Below, piece after piece: positions 33,112 to 44,620 of a DNA stretch of 63,239 nucleotides (its first letter is position 1; each line of letters begins with the position of its first letter). The DNA is from an uncultured Caulobacter sp. (GTDB taxonomy: Bacteria > Pseudomonadota > Alphaproteobacteria > Caulobacterales > Caulobacteraceae). The notes below the pieces were generated by a model. It was given only the letters and a program-made list of their open reading frames with translations, was not told where the DNA came from and did not search any database. A program made the position numbers and the translations under genes. The stretch covers positions 1 to 63,239 of the forward strand of contig CALALX010000130.1 of the NCBI GenBank assembly GCA_937925635.1, read 5' to 3'.

Positions 33112-33707
33112 CCCCGCGCCGCCCGGTACATCGGCGTCAGCCCCGGGTGATCCCCCGGCTTGATCTCGCCGATCACCTCGAAGCCGTGGCGTTCGTAGAG
33201 CGGGACATTCCTCGGGCTGGAGCTCTCCAGATAGGCCGGCAGTCCGTCCGCGTCGACGCGCCGCAGTGCGGCCTTGAGCAGGGCCGAGCCGTAGCCCTGA
33301 CCCTGCCGCGACGGGTCGACGCCGATCATCGGCAGGTACCAGTGCGGCTCCTTCGGATGGAACTGGTCGATGAGTTCGCCGACCTGCATCAGCACCTCCA
33401 GGCGCTCCATCGGCGCGAACTCGCCGACGACCGCGCCGATGGCGTCTCCGTCGGGCGCGAGACCCGGCGGCAGCCACAGGGCGGCGGCGGCATGGTCGTC
33501 GGCGACGAAGGCCGCGCCGGCCCCAAGCGCCGCCCCGCTCATCGCCGCCGCCATGCGGGGAAAGGCGGCCAGATAGGCCCCGGCGCTCGGGAACATGTAG
33601 CGGACCGCCGCATCGGTGCTGAACGCCAGAGTCAGGACGGCGATGGCCGGATCCTGTTCGACAGCGCCGCTCGCCGGCGGCGCGATGTGGATGTCCGGAA
33701 CGTGCAT
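33108..33707 (-). CDS. GNAT-family N-acetyltransferase
   Basis: 199 residues from the ATG at 33707 (MHVPDIHIAPP); an extension to 33842 is arginine-rich and unlikely. The acetyl-CoA loop is clear (VDPSRQGQGYGSALL, R/Q-x-x-G-x-G/A), followed by LESSSPRNVPLYERHGFEVI. The acceptor substrate is unknown. Its stop overlaps the convergent rlmE stop by three bases. Confidence 0.87.
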   Translation of the reverse strand: MHVPDIHIAPPASGAVEQDPAIAVLTLAFSTDAAVRYMFPSAGAYLAAFPRMAAAMSGAALGAGAAFVADDHAAAALWLPPGLAPDGDAIGAVVGEFAPMERLEVLMQVGELIDQFHPKEPHWYLPMIGVDPSRQGQGYGSALLKAALRRVDADGLPAYLESSSPRNVPLYERHGFEVIGEIKPGDHPGLTPMYRAARG

Positions 33708-33893
33708 GGGGGTCCTCCGCTGGACGCAGCCTAGAGGAGGGCGGGGCGGTCGCCTATCCGCCGCGACGACGCCTCGGCGGCCGCCTCTGTGGCCTTGCCG
33801 CCCTAGCGGCGCGAAAGGGCGAAATTTCACCGTCCCGCGCATTGACTCAGGTCACCTTTGCCCCGATACCGCGCCCGCAAAACGGAGACTCCA

Positions 33894-35357
33894 ATGGAGA
33901 TTCGCGAAGGGCTCACCTTCGACGATGTTTTGCTCGAACCCGGTCCGTCGGAAGTGATGCCGACGCAGGTTTCCACCGAAACCCGGTTCACGCGCGAAAT
34001 CAGTCTGAACATCCCGCTCGTGTCCGCCGCCATGGACACGGTGACCGAAAGCCGGCTGGCCATCGCCATGGCCCAGGCCGGCGGCTTGGGCATCCTGCAC
34101 CGCAATCTGACCGTCGACGAGCAGGCCGACCAGGTCCGCGAGGTGAAGCGGTACGAGAGCGGCATGGTCATCAATCCGGTGACCATCAATCCCGACACCA
34201 CCCTGGCCGAGGTCCGCGAGATCAAGGCCCGGCGGAAGATCTCGGGATTTCCGGTCGTTGAGCCAGGGACCGGAAAGCTGGTCGGCATCCTGACCAACCG
34301 CGACATGCGCTTCGAGACCGACGCCGGCCTCAAGGCCTCGGCGGTGATGACGAAGGACAACCTGATCACCGTCCGCGAGGGCATCGACCCTGTCGAGGCC
34401 GTCAGTCTGCTGCGCACGCACAAGATCGAGCGACTGATCGTGGTCGACGAACTCGGCCGCGCGGTCGGGCTCATCACCGTCAAGGACATCGACAAGGCGC
34501 AGGAGCATCCTCACGCCGCCAAGGACGAAAAGGGCCGCCTACGCGTCGGCGCCGCCTCGACCGTCGGCGACGCGGGCTTCGAGCGCTCGATGGCGTTGGT
34601 CGAGGCCGGGGTGGACGTGGTCGTCATCGACACCGCCCACGGCCATTCGAGGCAGGTCGCCGACGCCGTGGCCCGCCTGAAGCGCGAGACCAACCGAGTC
34701 CAGATCGTGGCCGGCAACATCGCCACCTACGACGCGGCCCGCGCCCTGATCGACGCCGGCGCCGACGCGGTGAAGGTCGGCATCGGCCCGGGGTCGATCT
34801 GCACCACCCGGATCGTCGCCGGCGTCGGCGTGCCGCAGCTGACCGCCATTGCCGAGGCCGCCCGCGCCGCGCGTGACAGCGGCGTGCCGGTGATCGCCGA
34901 CGGCGGCATCAAGTACTCGGGCGACCTGGCGAAGGCCATCGCGGCCGGTGCTGGAGTGGCCATGATGGGCTCGATGTTCGCCGGCACCGAAGAGAGCCCG
35001 GGCGAGGTCTTCCTCTACCAGGGCCGGTCCTACAAGTCGTACCGCGGCATGGGGTCTCTGGGCGCCATGGCCCGCGGCTCGGCCGACCGCTACTTCCAGA
35101 AGGACATCACCGACACCTTCAAGCTGGTGCCGGAGGGCATCGAGGGCCAGACCCCCTACAAGGGTCCGATCGCGCCGGTGATCCACCAGCTGGTCGGCGG
35201 CCTGCGGGCGGCCATGGGCTATGTCGGCGCGCCCGACATCGCCGAATTCCAGACGCGGGCGAAGTTCATCCGCATCACCGGCGCCGGCCTGCGCGAGAGC
35301 CACGTCCACGACGTGATGATCACGCGGGAGGCGCCCAACTATCCAAGTGCTGTCTAG
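33894..35357 (+). CDS. guaB: Inosine-5'-monophosphate dehydrogenase
   Basis: 487 residues from the ATG at 33894 (MEIREGLTFDDVLLEPGPSE), with GGAG seven bases upstream. It oxidises IMP to XMP with NAD, the committed step to GTP. The (beta/alpha)8 barrel carries the catalytic loop GIGPGSICTTRIVAG (Cys) and the flap YRGMGSLGAM; two CBS domains occupy about residues 95-205. guaA lies two genes downstream, so the GMP branch is grouped here. Confidence 0.97.
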   Translation: MEIREGLTFDDVLLEPGPSEVMPTQVSTETRFTREISLNIPLVSAAMDTVTESRLAIAMAQAGGLGILHRNLTVDEQADQVREVKRYESGMVINPVTINPDTTLAEVREIKARRKISGFPVVEPGTGKLVGILTNRDMRFETDAGLKASAVMTKDNLITVREGIDPVEAVSLLRTHKIERLIVVDELGRAVGLITVKDIDKAQEHPHAAKDEKGRLRVGAASTVGDAGFERSMALVEAGVDVVVIDTAHGHSRQVADAVARLKRETNRVQIVAGNIATYDAARALIDAGADAVKVGIGPGSICTTRIVAGVGVPQLTAIAEAARAARDSGVPVIADGGIKYSGDLAKAIAAGAGVAMMGSMFAGTEESPGEVFLYQGRSYKSYRGMGSLGAMARGSADRYFQKDITDTFKLVPEGIEGQTPYKGPIAPVIHQLVGGLRAAMGYVGAPDIAEFQTRAKFIRITGAGLRESHVHDVMITREAPNYPSAV

Positions 35358-35390
35358 CGTAACAAAAACAACCGCCTGGGGGGCGAAGCT

Positions 35391-35786
35391 ATGACGTGGG
35401 AACTGAAGATGCTGGCCTGGACGCTGGTCCTGGCCTTTGTACAGATCATCCTCTTCGACATGGCCCGCACCGGGCAGTACGGGCTGAAGTGGAACACCGG
35501 CGCGCGGGACGAAACCGACCTGCCGCCGCTCTCCAACGTGGCCCAGCGTCTGAAGCGGGCGCAGGACAATCTGTTCGAGACCCTGCCCCTGTTCGCGGTC
35601 GCCGTGCTGATCGCCCATGTGGCGGACCGCAACAGCGATCTGACCCACTGGGGCGCGACCATCTTCCTGGCCGCCCGGGTGATCTATGTGCCGCTCTACG
35701 CCTTCGGCGTGAAGCAGATCCGCTCGCTGGCCTGGCTGGTGAGCATCGTCGGTCTCGGCATGGTCGCCGCGGCCATTCTGGTCTGA
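35391..35786 (+). CDS. MAPEG-family membrane protein
   Basis: 131 residues with four hydrophobic helices and the MAPEG-type segment VAQRLKRAQDNLFETLPLFA between helices one and two. Family members are small membrane proteins, some glutathione-dependent; bacterial ones mostly lack a known reaction. It sits 33 bases after guaB, with GGGGGGCG as ribosome site. Confidence 0.85.
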   Translation: MTWELKMLAWTLVLAFVQIILFDMARTGQYGLKWNTGARDETDLPPLSNVAQRLKRAQDNLFETLPLFAVAVLIAHVADRNSDLTHWGATIFLAARVIYVPLYAFGVKQIRSLAWLVSIVGLGMVAAAILV

Positions 35787-35802
35787 ACTGAACGGGTGAA
35801 GC

Positions 35803-37073
35803 TTGCGTGATGGTGGAAGGCTAGCGGCGGCCATCGAGGTCCTGACGGACATCGACACACGCCACAAGCCTGCCCGCCTGGCGCTGAAGGCCTGGGGCGA
35901 CGCCGCGCGCTACGCCGGGTCGAAGGACCGGGCCTTCGTCGCCGGCCTCGTCCTCGACGTCCTGCGCCGCAAGCGGTCGCTGGCCTGGCGGATGGGCGCG
36001 GACGGCCCGCGCGCCGCCGCGCTGGGCGTCCTGCGCTTCGGCTGGGCCTGGCCGCTGGAGCGCATCGCCGAGGCCGCCGCCGAGGACCCGCACGGCATCG
36101 GCGCGCTGACCGAGGCCGAGGTCGCGGCCCTGACCTCGCCCCGTTCACTGGATGACGCGCCGGCCGCCGCGGCCGGCGACTATCCCGACTGGGCCGACGC
36201 CGCGCTGGCCCGCGTGTTCGGCGACGACCGTGCGGCGGAAGGTGCGGCCCTGGCAGAACGGGCGCCCGTCGATCTGCGCGCCAACCGTCTGAAGACCGAT
36301 CCCGACCGCGCGGCCAAGGCGCTGCAGCCGCTGCGCGCGCAGCCCGCCGGCCTGCTGCCGGACGCCTTCCGCATCCCGGCGCCCGCCGCCACCGAGCGCA
36401 CCGGCGCGGTCGAGACCGTCCCGGCCTTCGGCAAGGGATGGTTCGAGGTCCAGGATCTCGGCTCCCAACTCGCCGCCGCCGTCGCGGGGGAGGTGAAGGG
36501 CAAGCAGGTGCTCGACTTCTGCGCCGGGGGCGGGGGCAAGACGCTCGCGCTCGCCGCCGCCATGGGCAACACCGGCCAGCTCTACGCCCACGAAAGCGAC
36601 GCCCGCCGCATGGCCGACGTCATCCCGCGCGCCGCGCGCGCCGGCGTCCGCAACCTGCAGGTCCGTTCCCCGGTCGAGAAGGATCCGCTGCGGGGCCTTC
36701 AGGGCAAGATGGACGTCGTCTTCGTCGACGCGCCCTGCACCGGCTCGGGCACCTGGCGGCGGCATCCGGACACCAAGTGGCGGCTCACGGCCGAGACGCT
36801 CGCGAAGCGCCAGGCCGAGCAGGACGCCGTCCTCGACCAGGCCGCGCCGCTGGTGAAGCCGGGCGGCCGCCTGATCTACGTGACCTGCTCGATCTTCGCC
36901 GAGGAGAACGAGGACCGCGTCGCCGCCTTCCTGGCCCGCCATCCGGCGTTCAAGGCCACGCCGGTGACCCTCGACGCCGTCGCCGACCGCGTCACGCCCG
37001 ACGGCTACCTCCGCCTCTCGCCCCGCACCGCCGCCACCGACGGCTTCTTCGCCGCCATCCTGGAACGCACCGC

Positions 37074-37077
<4 letters not shown>
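35803..37077 (+). CDS. RsmB/NOP-family RNA cytosine-5 methyltransferase
   Basis: 424 residues beginning at TTG 35803. An N-terminal NusB-like helical part precedes a SAM-dependent methyltransferase: SAM motif DFCAGGGGKTLALAA, then DAPCTGSGTWRRHPDTKW (motif IV Cys) and YVTCSIFAEENE (catalytic motif VI Cys). These enzymes make m5C in rRNA or tRNA. The name rsmB is not certain because alphaproteobacteria have several paralogues. The stop overlaps guaA (ATGA). Confidence 0.88.
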
Positions 37078-38630
<1,553 letters not shown>

Positions 38631-38687
38631 TTCAGGCCTTTCGGGGGTCACTCTAGATCTGCGGTTGAGGTTCCGGCGGCGCGGACG

Positions 38688-39199
38688 TCACCCCGGCTGG
38701 CGGAAATCCAGCACGAACAGGGCGCCGTCCCCTTCGGTGTCTTCGATCCGCGCGACGCCGCCGTGCGCGGCCATCGTCGCCTGGACGATGCCGAGGCCAA
38801 GACCGGCGCCGTCGGACCTGGCGCGGTCCGCGCGCCAGAACCGGTTGAAGACCTGCTGGCGGATCTCGGGGGGAACGCCGGGACCCTGGTCCCTGACCGC
38901 GATCAAGGGCTCCGGCCCGACCGTCACGGTGACCACCGAGTCTTCTGGCGCATGGCGAAGGGCGTTCTCGATCAGGTTTCGCAGCGCCCGCGCAATCGCC
39001 TCCGCATGCCCTTCCACGACGGGTGAGCCCGCATGGCAGAACCGGATATCGCGCCGTCCCGACCAGGCCAGGGGCGCCATCTGGGCGACCACCTCCTCCG
39101 CGAGGGCCGCCAGACTCACGGGAGTGTTCGCGCCGGCGATGATGGCGTCGGCTTGCGCCAGATCGAGCATTTGAGTGACGATCCGGGTTAGCCCGGGCG
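38688..39199 (-). pseudogene. Sensor histidine kinase remnant (C-terminal ATPase part only)
   Basis: The reading frame holds an HK-type HATPase domain: N box ALRNLIENALRHA, G1 VRDQGPGVP, FNRFWRADRA and G2 GAGLGLGIVQATMAAHGG. An ATG exists at 39170, but the kinase-like frame clearly continues upstream of it (GLTRIVTQMLDLAQAD) before losing homology near 39195-39200. The sensor, HAMP and most of the His-phosphorylation region are gone. It faces the truncated oxidoreductase across the junction. A short expressed remnant is possible but it cannot autophosphorylate without the H box. Confidence 0.75.
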
Positions 39200-39409
39200 C
39201 GTGTGGACGCCGCTCACGCCGTCGGTCGCCTGGACCTGCGACTGGACACCGAAGTCCGTCGCATCGACGCCCAGGCGGTCGAGCTCGACAGGGCAGGGGA
39301 CTTCATCCGGCTGCCCAACGACGCGGTGATCATCTGCGCCGGCGGGGTCCTGCCCACGGAGTTTCTCCGATCGACCGGCGTGGCGCTGGAAGTTCGTCAC
39401 GGCCGATAG
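39191..39409 (+). pseudogene. FAD/NAD(P)-dependent oxidoreductase remnant (C-terminal part only)
   Basis: The frame reads RARVDAAHAVGRLDLRLDTE and then LPNDAVIICAGGVLPTEFLR to a TAG at 39407. This is the C-terminal end of thioredoxin-reductase-like / YpdA-like flavoproteins, where the LPNDAVIVCAGG-type motif contacts FAD. The N-terminal FAD and NAD(P) domains (about 300 residues or more) are missing. A GTG at 39203 could start a 68-residue peptide but this is unlikely to be functional. Confidence 0.72.
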
Positions 39410-39503
39410 GGCGTCCGTCTGACGGTCGCCCCCCGGGCGGATCGGCGGTCGCCGCGGACTTGGCCGCCGCTCCCGCGTCGTCCACATCGACGCTGAAAGA
39501 AAA

Positions 39504-39532
39504 CCGTCACCCAACTGTGGCGGAACCGTGAT
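39504..39532 (+). promoter_or_regulatory. Weak Pho-box-like triple repeat before the recombinase-like gene
   Basis: CCGTCAC (39504), CTGTGGC (39515) and CCGTGAT (39526) are spaced exactly 11 bases apart. They match the CTGTCAC consensus at 6, 5 and 4 of 7 positions, so the phase is good but the words are worn. It ends 25 bases before the GTG at 39557. Confidence 0.35.
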
Positions 39533-39556
39533 GGGCTTGGCCTAGGACTCGTCCCG

Positions 39557-40123
39557 GTGACCGGGGCAAACAGTGTTGACGACGTGACTCCTGAGAGATT
39601 TGGACTGGTCCGCGCCCATTCCGGCTTGCCGGACCTGGAGCGGCAGTCGGACGTCCTGACCACCCTCGGACGCTGCGGCGTCGTCGTCGAGGTTCACGCC
39701 GGGGCGGCCGGCGAGAAGCGCCTTGAAAAGGTCCTGGCGACGGTGCCAACGGGCAGCACGATCTGCGTGGTCAGCCTGGACGTGTTCGGAAAGCCGCTCG
39801 CCGATCTGGTCCGTTTGCTTCGCGACCTTGGGGAACTGTGCATTTCCGTCGCCCTCATCGATGACGAGGGCGTAGAGGCGCTCCTTCCGCCGACGGAGGA
39901 GGTCGTGACCCTGTTGCGCCATCTCAGCCTCTACAACGGGCGAGGCGCGGGAAGCCCGACGGACGGCCGGCCCTGGTACGGGCGCCCCATTCGAACGGCG
40001 GCGGGCTTCAACCGCCATCAGGCCCAGCACGCCAAGAAGCTGTATGGCGAGGGCATGTCGCTGCGGGCGATCGGCATGATCTTCGAGACGTCCCCGGAGG
40101 AGGTCTGGAAGGTCGTGTCCTGA
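39557..40123 (+). CDS. Serine-recombinase-like protein lacking catalytic residues
   Basis: 188 residues. The N-terminal ~100 align by eye with the resolvase domain (VRAHSGLPDLERQSDVLTTL corresponds to the ARVSTxxQDLxRQ stretch; later SLDVFGKPLADLVRLLRDLG corresponds to the DRLGRS region), and the C-terminus has the usual GRP...GRP linker and HTH (KKLYGEGMSLRAIGMIF). The nucleophilic Ser position reads His and the DRLGRS arginines are replaced, so strand exchange is unlikely. It may act as a DNA-binding regulator. It lies between the deletion scar and the secretion island. Confidence 0.65.
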   Translation: MTGANSVDDVTPERFGLVRAHSGLPDLERQSDVLTTLGRCGVVVEVHAGAAGEKRLEKVLATVPTGSTICVVSLDVFGKPLADLVRLLRDLGELCISVALIDDEGVEALLPPTEEVVTLLRHLSLYNGRGAGSPTDGRPWYGRPIRTAAGFNRHQAQHAKKLYGEGMSLRAIGMIFETSPEEVWKVVS

Positions 40124-40161
40124 CCGCCACGCAAAGCGCCGTTCGACGGGGGTTCGTGTGC

Positions 40162-40190
40162 CTGTCACAAACACGTCGGGCGTCTGTCAC
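40162..40190 (+). promoter_or_regulatory. Pho-box-like triple repeat before the lipoprotein gene
   Basis: CTGTCAC at 40162-40168 and CTGTCAC at 40184-40190 flank a degenerate ACGTCGG at 40173-40179; all three starts are 11 bases apart. PhoB sites are 7-mers (CTGTCAT/C) with 4-base spacers, the same geometry. A TATCTA -10 candidate lies at 40197-40202. The lipoprotein ATG is at 40303. Confidence 0.68.
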
Positions 40191-40302
40191 GTTGGCTATC
40201 TAGGAGTCCCGCCGGGCAGGTGGGGAAGCCAATGGAAAGCGCGGCCAAAGGCCGTTCGCTAGCCCCGCCCGCGTCTGAATGATTGCGATGGTGGAGACTG
40301 GC

Positions 40303-41748
<1,446 letters not shown>

Positions 41749-41821
41749 TGACCGGTGCGGGCGGCGGCGAGACACGCCGCCGCCCGACCTCCCTCTGCTC
41801 GATAGTGACAAGGTCCCGACC

Positions 41822-44464
41822 ATGAAGACGTTCACCCCCACCCTGGGCGGTCTGCTGCTGGCGACGACGGCCCTGGTGGCCCCGCAGGCGGTCTACGCCC
41901 AGCAGGCGGCCGCGCCGTCCGCTCCCCAGCCGCCCGCGGCCGAGGAACAGCCCACTGACGTCGAGGAAATCGTCGTCCTGGGCGTCAACATTCCCGAACC
42001 CATGCGGGAGACCGCCGAGGTCGCGACCTTCCTGTCGGCCGAGGATCTGAAGCGGCAGGGTGACGACACCGCCGCTGAAGCTCTGACGCGCCTGAGCGGC
42101 CTGAGCCTCAGCAGCGGTCGCTTCGTCTACGTCCGCGGCCTTGGAGAGCGCTACTCTTCGGCCCTGCTGAACGGCTCGCCCCTGCCCAGCCCCGAGCCGC
42201 TGCAGCGGGTTGTCCCGCTGGACCTGTTCCCGAGCAATGTGCTCGCCGGCACGACGGTCCAGAAGACCTATTCTCCCAACTATCCGGGCGAGTTCGGCGG
42301 CGGCGTCATCAACCTGCGCACGCTGTCGGTGCCGAACGAGCCGTTCCTCACCATGGCCGCCAGCATCGGCGGCAACTCCGAAACGACCTTCGACACGGGG
42401 ATCACCTACTACGGCGCCGAGACGGATCCGCTGGGCTACGACGACGGCACGCGCGAGATGCCCAAGCCGCTCCAGCGCGCCATCGCCACCGGCAACCGCG
42501 TCGATAGCGGCAGCTTCACCGACGACGAACTGACCTTCATCGGCAGCAGCTTCGTCAACGCGCCGCTGAATCTCATCCAGCGGACCGACACGCTCGCGCC
42601 CAACTTCGGCATCGACGTCAGCGCCGGCCATTCCTGGGATGTGCCCTGGGGGACGCTGGGGATGATCGGCGTCGTCGGCTACGACAACAGCTGGCGCAAT
42701 CGCGTCGGCGTCCAGCAGGAAGGCTTCGTCGACCCGGTGGCCGGCACGATCACGCCGGTGACCGACTACACCTACCTGAACACCCAGAACCGTGTGGTCT
42801 GGAACGGCATGTTCGTCGTCGGCCTCGACATGGGCGACCATATCTTCACCTGGACCAATCTCTACGTCCATGACGCGGTGAAGGTGACGCGCTCGCGGGA
42901 GGGCTTCGATGATCTCGCCAGCCTGCAGGTGCGCGACGACAACACCGAGTGGTTCGAGCGCAGCCTGATCAACACCCAGGTGACCGGCGAGCACGACTTC
43001 GGCGACAATCTGGAAGTCGACTGGCGCGCGGCCTTCGCCAAGACTGCCCGCAACTCGCCGTACGAAAAGGGCATTCGGTACCGCGTCGAGAACGGCGTCT
43101 ACTATCACGACGCCTCGCAGCAGCAGAACTACACCCGCTTCGGCGAGGTGGAGGACCAGGTCGCGAGCGCCGGCATCGACGGCAAGTACACGCTCGCCCT
43201 GTCCGACGCCCGGGACGTGATCTTCAGCGGCGGTCTGGCCTGGACCGACAATGATCGTTCGGCCGTCCAACGTGAGTTCCGCCTCCTCGCCCTCAACACC
43301 TCGCTGCCGCTCGACGTGCAGGTCGAGCGCGTGGACTACCTGCTCGCGGACTACAACATCGGTCCCAACGGCCTGGTGCTCCGCGAAACCACCGGCTCGT
43401 CGGGCTCGGCCGCCTACAAGGGCGCGCTCGAGGTCAAGTCGGCGTACGCTCAGGTCGACGCCGAGATCATCCCGCTGGTCCGGGTCTCGGCCGGCGTGCG
43501 CTATGAAGACGCCGTTCAGAGCGTGCAGCCCATCGACCTGTTCGGTGGTCCCACGCCCGCCGCGCCGCCTTCGCTGGAAAACGCCTACTGGCTGCCGGCC
43601 GCGACGCTGACGTGGAACTTCTACGAGGACATGCAGTTCCGGGTCGGCGCGTCCAAGACCATCGCCCGCCCGCAGTTCCGCGAGCTGGCGCCGTCGACCT
43701 ACTACGATCCGGACTCGGACCGTCTGTTCACCGGCAACGCCTACCTGGTCGACAGTGAACTCACGAACTTCGACGCGCGGTACGAGTGGTATTTCGACAA
43801 GGACCAGTACTTCACGGTCGGCGCCTTCTATAAGGAAATCACCAACCCGGTCGAAGCGATCGTCAACGACATCAGCGGCGGTGCGGTCCAGACCACCTAC
43901 ATCAACGCGCCGAAGGCGACGCTCTACGGCGTCGAGCTCGACGCCAAGGCCTACTTCGAGTTCTTCTCGGACACGCCGTGGTTCGAGTCGAAGCGCTGGC
44001 TGGTGGCGGCCAACTACACCTACAGCAAGTCCGAGCTGATGGTGGAATCGGGCGACACGGTGATCCCCCCCGGCACCGGCTTCCCGCAGGCGGCCGATCA
44101 GTGGGTGACCGACGGCGATCCAATGCAGGGTCAGTCCGAACACCTCGCCAATCTGCAGTTCGGCTTTGAGGATGACGCGGCGCAGCAACAGGCGACCGTC
44201 CTGGTCACCTACGTCAGCGAGCGGATCAGCAACCGCGGCCGCTCGGGCTTCCCGGACGTGATCCAGGACCCCGGCGTGGTCGTCGACTTCACCTTCCGCC
44301 AGGGCTTCACGGCCTGGGGTCGCGAGATGGAGTTCGGGGTGGAAGCGCGCAACCTCACGGACGAAGACTACGAGGAGTTCCAGGAACTGGGCGGCGGCCG
44401 TGTCGATATCAACAAGTACGGTATCGGTCGCAGCTTCTCGATCAGCCTGACGAGCCGGTTCTGA
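41822..44464 (+). CDS. TonB-dependent outer-membrane receptor
   Basis: 880 residues. A signal peptide (MKTFTPTLGGLLLATTALVA, cut near AQA) is followed by the TonB box region (VEEIVVLG), a plug domain (GLSLSSGRFVYVRGLGERYS) and a 22-strand barrel ending in SISLTSRF with terminal Phe. It imports a large or scarce ligand using TonB energy. Its place between the candidate secreted lipoprotein and gspC suggests it takes up what the secreted protein releases, perhaps a phosphorylated compound; this is inference. No Pho-box-like site was seen in its 73-base leader. Confidence 0.92.
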   Translation: MKTFTPTLGGLLLATTALVAPQAVYAQQAAAPSAPQPPAAEEQPTDVEEIVVLGVNIPEPMRETAEVATFLSAEDLKRQGDDTAAEALTRLSGLSLSSGRFVYVRGLGERYSSALLNGSPLPSPEPLQRVVPLDLFPSNVLAGTTVQKTYSPNYPGEFGGGVINLRTLSVPNEPFLTMAASIGGNSETTFDTGITYYGAETDPLGYDDGTREMPKPLQRAIATGNRVDSGSFTDDELTFIGSSFVNAPLNLIQRTDTLAPNFGIDVSAGHSWDVPWGTLGMIGVVGYDNSWRNRVGVQQEGFVDPVAGTITPVTDYTYLNTQNRVVWNGMFVVGLDMGDHIFTWTNLYVHDAVKVTRSREGFDDLASLQVRDDNTEWFERSLINTQVTGEHDFGDNLEVDWRAAFAKTARNSPYEKGIRYRVENGVYYHDASQQQNYTRFGEVEDQVASAGIDGKYTLALSDARDVIFSGGLAWTDNDRSAVQREFRLLALNTSLPLDVQVERVDYLLADYNIGPNGLVLRETTGSSGSAAYKGALEVKSAYAQVDAEIIPLVRVSAGVRYEDAVQSVQPIDLFGGPTPAAPPSLENAYWLPAATLTWNFYEDMQFRVGASKTIARPQFRELAPSTYYDPDSDRLFTGNAYLVDSELTNFDARYEWYFDKDQYFTVGAFYKEITNPVEAIVNDISGGAVQTTYINAPKATLYGVELDAKAYFEFFSDTPWFESKRWLVAANYTYSKSELMVESGDTVIPPGTGFPQAADQWVTDGDPMQGQSEHLANLQFGFEDDAAQQQATVLVTYVSERISNRGRSGFPDVIQDPGVVVDFTFRQGFTAWGREMEFGVEARNLTDEDYEEFQELGGGRVDINKYGIGRSFSISLTSRF

Positions 44465-44533
44465 CCAACCCCGGCCGCGCGGGGTTTGCACGCGCGGCCG
44501 GACATTTTCGCCGGCGTCCGGTGGAGGCGACAA

Positions 44534-44568
44534 CTGTCACCAGGATGTCGCAAAACCTCCACGATAGT
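44534..44568 (+). promoter_or_regulatory. Pho-box-like promoter of the gsp operon
   Basis: CTGTCAC (44534-44540), ATGTCGC (44545-44551) and CCTCCAC (44556-44562) start 11 bases apart. GATAGT at 44563-44568, 11 bases after the second unit, fits the -10 position of PhoB-activated promoters, where the box replaces the -35. The site lies upstream of the chosen gspC start, in line with that choice. Confidence 0.6.
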
Positions 44569-44620
44569 GCGTCGGACCAACGGTACCCCCCATGCCGGTT
44601 CCCGGTCGTGGGGGTTTTCG

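Noticed and set aside
38688..39170. Complete short histidine kinase starting at ATG 39170
   Set aside because: Kinase-like sequence continues upstream of that ATG in the same frame, so the gene is N-terminally truncated rather than short by design.
41806..41821. Pho-box in front of the TonB receptor (AGTGACAAGG)
   Set aside because: No second 7-mer at 11 bases; the receptor more likely shares the lipoprotein promoter.
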